8,955 bases of DNA from Propionibacteriaceae bacterium (GTDB lineage Bacteria; Actinomycetota; Actinomycetes; Propionibacteriales; Propionibacteriaceae): NCBI GenBank assembly GCA_009781325.1, contig WQYJ01000076.1, positions 1 through 8,955 on the forward strand, read 5' to 3'. The notes below the pieces were generated by a model. That model worked only from the letters and a program-made list of their open reading frames with translations. It made no database searches and was not told the DNA's origin. Both the position numbers and the translations under genes were made by a program. Shown here in pieces: positions 7,411 through 8,955 of this stretch; within the stretch, counting starts at the first letter, position 1; every line of letters begins with the position of its first letter.

Positions 7411-8133
7411 TCAGCAGAAAGCGGCAGCAACAGCCAGCCTGGTGGCTTCTTGGAAGCTGGTCTCCCGTTGTTCGGCGCTCATGTCATGGCCATGCTTGGT
7501 GAGATGGTCGGAGACGGTGAGGACCCCCAGGGCTCTCTTTCCGTATTCAGCAGCGACTCCGTACAGGGATGCACACTCCATTTCGACTGCGAGCACCCCA
7601 TGGGCAATCATCGCATCGAGTTGACCATGAATGGTGAAATAGAAGTGATCACTGGTGATGATAGATCCAGCAAAGACGCCGATATCTTTCCCCGCCTGGA
7701 AGGCAGCAGCAGCCATCGCAAGGTCTGCCGAGGCAGAGAAGTGAGTTCCTGGAATCCGCAGTTCATTCATCGAGGAGGTGGTGTGTGCACCGACGCCGAT
7801 AATCACCGAGCCGACATCAACCAGCGGAGAGATTCCACCTGCCGTACCCACACGAATGATGCGGTCTACACCATAGAACCGGAAGAGTTCGGTGGCGTAA
7901 ATAGCGATAGAGGGGCTACCCATACCGGATCCCATGATGGATAGAGGTTTGCCGTAGTGAGGACCCTCACCGCAATAGGTTCCCGTGAACCCCAGCATTC
8001 CCCGGACATCATTGACTTGTGTCGGTGTATCGAGTATCACTTCCGCCATGCGCGCCGCCCTCTTGGGGTCGCCGGGCATCAGTACGGCTCCAGCAAAGTC
8101 GCCTTGTTCAGCATTGATGTGCGGTGTTGCCAT
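7411..8133 (-). CDS. deoD: Purine-nucleoside phosphorylase, hexameric DeoD type
   Basis: Cytoplasmic enzyme that phosphorolyses purine (deoxy)nucleosides to free base and (deoxy)ribose-1-phosphate. At 240 residues it is the length of E. coli DeoD (239) and starts almost identically (MATPHINAE). Visible: His5; GDPKRA with Arg25; VRGMLGFTG with Arg44; GSGMGSPS (68-75); IRVGTAGG with Arg94; VEMECASLYG with Met185 and Glu186; and TVSDH with the catalytic Asp209. Arg25, Arg44 and Arg94 match phosphate-binding arginines. Thr97 stands where E. coli has phosphate-binding Ser90, a mild change. Arg223 corresponds to catalytic Arg217, with one extra residue between it and Asp209 compared with E. coli. 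The start has a perfect AGGAGG. The class normally accepts both 6-oxo and 6-amino purines. It is transcribed against the catabolic run despite acting in the same pathway. Confidence 0.95.
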   Translation of the reverse strand: MATPHINAEQGDFAGAVLMPGDPKRAARMAEVILDTPTQVNDVRGMLGFTGTYCGEGPHYGKPLSIMGSGMGSPSIAIYATELFRFYGVDRIIRVGTAGGISPLVDVGSVIIGVGAHTTSSMNELRIPGTHFSASADLAMAAAAFQAGKDIGVFAGSIITSDHFYFTIHGQLDAMIAHGVLAVEMECASLYGVAAEYGKRALGVLTVSDHLTKHGHDMSAEQRETSFQEATRLAVAAAFC

Positions 8134-8139
8134 GAAAAA

Positions 8140-8145
8140 CCTCCT
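8140..8145 (-). promoter_or_regulatory. Consensus ribosome binding site of deoD
   Basis: On the minus strand AGGAGG lies 6 nt before the deoD ATG (8133-8131), a full consensus match that fixes the start and predicts strong translation. Confidence 0.8.
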
Positions 8146-8162
8146 TGTGATTGTCCTGATTC

Positions 8163-8168
8163 ATTTTA
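8163..8168 (-). promoter_or_regulatory. Possible -10 element of the deoD promoter
   Basis: Read on the minus strand this is TAAAAT, five of six matches to TATAAT, 17 nt upstream of the AGGAGG, in the only noncoding space before deoD. At a 17-nt spacer the -35 position (8186-8191) reads TTTTCC, a poor match. A short leader of about 20 nt would result. Offered as a weak prediction from sequence only. Confidence 0.3.
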
Positions 8169-8196
8169 GTGGAAGAAAATCTGGGGGAAAATGGCG

Positions 8197-8202
8197 TATC
8201 CT
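8197..8202 (+). promoter_or_regulatory. Possible -10 element of the PHP gene promoter
   Basis: TATCCT fits the loose TANNNT pattern of actinobacterial -10 elements and sits 40 nt before the ATG at 8237. No recognisable -35 lies 16-18 nt upstream (AGAAAA at a 17-nt spacer). Together with the deoD candidate it would give two non-overlapping divergent promoters in 103 nt. Weak. Confidence 0.25.
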
Positions 8203-8226
8203 ATTTGTGTGAGAGGTCTTGAAAAC

Positions 8227-8234
8227 AGGGGGAG
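8227..8234 (+). promoter_or_regulatory. Ribosome binding site of the PHP gene
   Basis: AGGGGGAG ends 2 nt before the ATG at 8237, with its GGGGG core 4 nt away. Spacing is short but the purine tract is strong, and no other start fits upstream. Confidence 0.6.
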
Positions 8235-8236
8235 CA

Positions 8237-8955
8237 ATGAAAATTGACTTGCATACGCATTCGATCTTTTCCGATGGCACTGATTCCATCGCGGAACTGA
8301 TCCATAAGGCGCGCACCGCCGAACTAAACGTCATCGCGCTGACCGACCATGACTCGATGACCGGTATTAACCAGGCACAGGCACTAGGAAAGATCGCAGG
8401 AATGACGGTTCTGCGCGGGATGGAGTTATCCACCCATTTTGACAGCGACGGCAAGGAGGTCTCGGTTCATCTGCTTGCGTACGGGTGTAATCCTGAGGAC
8501 CCAGAACTGGAGTACACCGTGGAAACCCTGTGTGAGACTCGATCCTCGCGGGTGATGAGAATCCTGGGGCTTCTGGACAACTTGGGGATGCCCATGGACC
8601 TCTGGGAGGTTGCGGCGCAGTCCACCAACTCGGTATGTGTAGGACGCCCGCACATTGCCGACGCGATGGTGATTCGAGGTTATGTTGTTGATCGCGATGA
8701 GGCTTTCCAGGGTTATCTGAATGACGAAGGTCCTGCCTATGTTAGAAAGTATTCTCCTACGCTTAACCAGGCGATAGACATCGTGAACACCGCCAAGGGA
8801 GTACCGATCTTGGCTCATCCTTGGGGGCGTGGAAATAAATCGGTGATCACCGAGGAAGTTATTGCGGATCTGGCTACTAATCATGGCCTGTTTGGTATTG
8901 AAGTCGATCATGTTGAACACAGTGCCAAGGATCGCCAAGTTCTTCGTGGCCTTGC
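8237..8955 (+). CDS. PHP-domain metal-dependent phosphoesterase (YciV/TrpH-like), 3' end cut by window edge
   Basis: The first 239 residues of a PHP-family enzyme; relatives are about 280-290 long, so some 40-50 residues are missing. Metal-site residues seen: DLHTHS with His6 and His8; SDGT with Asp13; ALTDHDS with His38; GMELS with Glu63; VHLLAYG with His78; GRPHIADAM (136-144); AHPW with His194; and GIEV (220-223). The final Asp-x-His ligand pair normally lies further on, beyond the window. Characterised relatives hydrolyse 3',5'-nucleoside bisphosphates or act as a 5'-3' exoribonuclease (YciV, RNase AM), so a nucleotide or RNA-end phosphoesterase is plausible, but the substrate cannot be read from the sequence. 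It is divergent from deoD across 103 nt, which may be chance or shared regulation. The ATG at 8237 opens directly on the conserved MKIDLHTHS start of the family. Confidence 0.9.
   Translation, partial: MKIDLHTHSIFSDGTDSIAELIHKARTAELNVIALTDHDSMTGINQAQALGKIAGMTVLRGMELSTHFDSDGKEVSVHLLAYGCNPEDPELEYTVETLCETRSSRVMRILGLLDNLGMPMDLWEVAAQSTNSVCVGRPHIADAMVIRGYVVDRDEAFQGYLNDEGPAYVRKYSPTLNQAIDIVNTAKGVPILAHPWGRGNKSVITEEVIADLATNHGLFGIEVDHVEHSAKDRQVLRGL

Larger units (their letters stand above)
8134..8236. other. Divergent intergenic region between deoD and the PHP gene
   Basis: At 103 nt this is the longest noncoding stretch in the window. It holds both ribosome binding sites and two weak -10 candidates. 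I see no palindrome long enough to call an operator, no riboswitch-like structure and no terminator hairpin. Confidence 0.7.

Noticed and set aside
7442..7460. Hairpin GCTTC-ttg-GAAGC as terminator downstream of the mutase gene
   Set aside because: Only five Watson-Crick pairs plus wobbles, no U-run after it, and it lies inside deoD coding sequence.
7450..7944. 164-codon open frame on the plus strand
   Set aside because: Antisense shadow of deoD, which is clearly conserved; the predicted product is Ser/His/Asp-rich without family features.
8426..8938. 170-codon open frame on the minus strand
   Set aside because: It lies entirely antisense to the PHP gene, whose plus-strand frame carries all family motifs; the antisense product has no recognisable motif and no ribosome binding site was evident.
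1..8955. Mobile elements, CRISPR arrays, tRNA/rRNA genes, long repeats or an unusual defence-like system
   Set aside because: Almost every base belongs to a recognised metabolic or transport gene; no transposase, repeat-spacer pattern, tRNA fold or unknown gene module was seen.

Overview
The window looks like ordinary chromosome from an actinobacterium. Closest protein resemblances, from memory, are the cytidine deaminase, the long PGM2/PmmB-type mutase and the Bmp/Nup-type nucleoside ABC transporter of that phylum. Base composition is moderate (roughly mid-50s % GC by eye), which is low for the phylum and would fit a host-associated actinomycete. No database was consulted, so the taxonomic call is tentative.

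Positions 1-7407 hold one tightly packed plus-strand run that reads as a nucleoside uptake and catabolism operon. In order: the 3' end of a nucleoside ABC transporter ATPase (1-711, cut by the window edge), two membrane permeases (704-1975 and 1972-3282), cytidine deaminase cdd (3285-3677), thymidine/pyrimidine-nucleoside phosphorylase deoA (3670-5043), deoxyribose-phosphate aldolase deoC (5080-5727) and a phosphohexomutase-superfamily enzyme (5749-7407). Junctions are 4-8 nt overlaps or gaps of 2-36 nt, with no internal promoter or terminator that I could support. The operon promoter, the first half of the ATPase and probably a substrate-binding lipoprotein would lie upstream.

On the minus strand, convergent with the mutase and only 3 nt from it, is purine-nucleoside phosphorylase deoD (7411-8133). 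A 103-nt divergent intergenic region (8134-8236) separates it from a plus-strand PHP-family metallo-phosphoesterase (8237 to the edge, 3' end missing).

Inferred joint function: nucleosides are imported by the ABC system; Cdd deaminates (deoxy)cytidine; DeoA and DeoD phosphorolyse pyrimidine and purine nucleosides to base plus (deoxy)ribose-1-phosphate; the mutase most likely acts as the phosphopentomutase giving the 5-phosphate; DeoC splits deoxyribose-5-phosphate to glyceraldehyde-3-phosphate and acetaldehyde. The set forms a complete route from external deoxynucleosides to central carbon metabolism, with the mutase replacing a classical DeoB. No mobile element, CRISPR array, RNA gene or convincing new system is visible. 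The points most worth checking are the mutase's true substrate and the arrangement around deoD.
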